Of a stretch of 8,364 nucleotides of DNA, positions 7,567 to 8,364 are shown one piece after another. A model generated the notes under the pieces. That model worked only from the letters and a program-made list of their open reading frames with translations. It was not told where the DNA came from and did no database searches. Position numbers and translations under genes: made by a program. The DNA is from Actinomycetes bacterium (GTDB taxonomy: Bacteria > Actinomycetota > Acidimicrobiia > Acidimicrobiales > RAAP-2): positions 21,768 to 30,131 of the forward strand of contig JAJYZN010000006.1 in NCBI GenBank assembly GCA_021799915.1. The letters run 5' to 3'. Every line of letters starts with the position of its first letter. The stretch's first letter is position 1.

Positions 7567-7607
7567 GATGAGCGGACCCATCCATTGACCAGGGGCGAAA
7601 GGGCGTC

Positions 7608-8364
7608 ATGAGCAGCAGCGACAGGCCAAGGGGCGCAGCGGCCGACGCGTCCGGCAACGGCTCGGGCGCTGACACCGCGGTGCTCGGCTTCATCGAGCCG
7701 ATCGAGATCCAAGAGGAGATGGAGCGTTCCTTCCTCGAGTACTCGATGTCGGTCATCGTCTCCCGGGCGCTCCCAGATGTGCGGGACGGGCTGAAGCCGG
7801 TCCACCGCCGGATCCTCTACTCGATGTTCGACCAGAACCTCCGTCCGGACCGCCCCCATGTCAAATGCGCGGCGGTGGTGGGGGAGGTCATGGGGACGTA
7901 CCACCCCCACGGCGACAGCGCGATCTACGACGCGTTGGTCCGCATGGTGCAGGACTTCTCGATGCGCCACCCCCTGGTGGACGGGCACGGGAGCTTTGGT
8001 GGGCCAGGTCCCGACGAGGGTCCGGCGGCAATGCGCTACACCGAGTGCCGCCTCCAATCCCTGACCCTGGACCTGATGGCCGGCATCGACGAGGAGACCG
8101 TCGACTTCGTGCCGAACTACTCGAACAGCGCCGAGGAGCCCACCGTGCTCCCCGCCCGGTTTCCCAACCTGCTCGTGAACGGCTCCCAAGGCATCGCCGT
8201 CGGCATGGCAACGAACATCCCTCCCCACAACCTCGGTGAGGTGGTGGACGCCACCATCCACCTCCTCGAGCACCCCGACGCCTCTTCCGACGACCTCATG
8301 GCGTTCGTGAAGGGGCCGGACTTCCCGACCGGGGCCCAGATCCTCGGACGCCAGGGGATCCTCG
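7608..8364 (+). CDS. gyrA: DNA gyrase subunit A (N-terminal part, cut by window end)
   Basis: DNA-cleaving subunit of gyrase. There are 252 codons in the window and the frame remains open at the edge. The ATG is preceded by AAAGGG (7598-7603). A 25-residue polar Ser/Gly/Ala tail precedes the family opening [21 protein letters not shown]. Then come [19 protein letters not shown], the winged-helix region [15 protein letters not shown] (99-113) and the active-site [10 protein letters not shown], with catalytic tyrosine Y144. S104 and D108 align with Escherichia coli GyrA S83 and D87, the common quinolone-target residues. The loop before the tyrosine is one residue longer than in E. coli (40 residues from S104 to Y144 against 39). 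The gene starts 41 bases after gyrB, probably on the same transcript. The tower and C-terminal DNA-wrapping domains lie outside. Confidence 0.97.
   Translation, partial: MSSSDRPRGAAADASGNGSGADTAVLGFIEPIEIQEEMERSFLEYSMSVIVSRALPDVRDGLKPVHRRILYSMFDQNLRPDRPHVKCAAVVGEVMGTYHPHGDSAIYDALVRMVQDFSMRHPLVDGHGSFGGPGPDEGPAAMRYTECRLQSLTLDLMAGIDEETVDFVPNYSNSAEEPTVLPARFPNLLVNGSQGIAVGMATNIPPHNLGEVVDATIHLLEHPDASSDDLMAFVKGPDFPTGAQILGRQGIL

Overview
This window is a bacterial replication-origin neighbourhood from a high-GC organism. Gene order is rnpA and rpmH on the minus strand, then dnaA, dnaN, recF, dciA (DUF721), gyrB and gyrA on the plus strand. Several features point to an actinobacterium (Actinomycetota): dciA lies between recF and gyrB, the DnaA has a long linker, the DnaA-box core is TTGTCCACA, GTG starts are frequent, and the candidate origin lies between dnaA and dnaN. 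The DnaN, GyrB and short RnpA N-termini recall the Acidimicrobiia side of that phylum, but this is an impression from reading and no search was run.

Layout. Positions 1-339 hold the divergent pair: the 5' part of rnpA (cut by the window edge) and a complete 44-codon rpmH. Positions 340-904 are non-coding. They contain the rpmH leader with a strong hairpin, a 17-bp tandem repeat, G-rich runs, and DnaA boxes just before dnaA. dnaA (905-2479) is followed by about 307 bases with five near-consensus DnaA boxes. That stretch ends in a tandem double box, a CTACTA tract and a local AT-rich palindrome, which together look like oriC with its unwinding element. dnaN, recF and dciA follow closely; recF and dciA overlap in a GTGA. 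A 153-base gap with a TAGAAT hexamer then precedes gyrB. gyrA starts 41 bases after gyrB and runs off the window end.

The genes form one functional group. DnaA opens the origin, DciA is the expected helicase operator, DnaN is the sliding clamp, RecF acts in gap repair, and gyrase removes supercoils. rnpA and rpmH are the tRNA-processing and ribosomal genes that usually sit beside dnaA.

I see no sign of an undescribed multi-gene system, mobile element, CRISPR array or horizontally acquired block. The points of interest are regulatory and structural: the origin architecture, a second DnaA-box cluster before dnaA, the tandem repeat, repeats in the DnaA linker, a possible gyrB leader peptide, and an asparagine in GyrB at a site usually held by aspartate.
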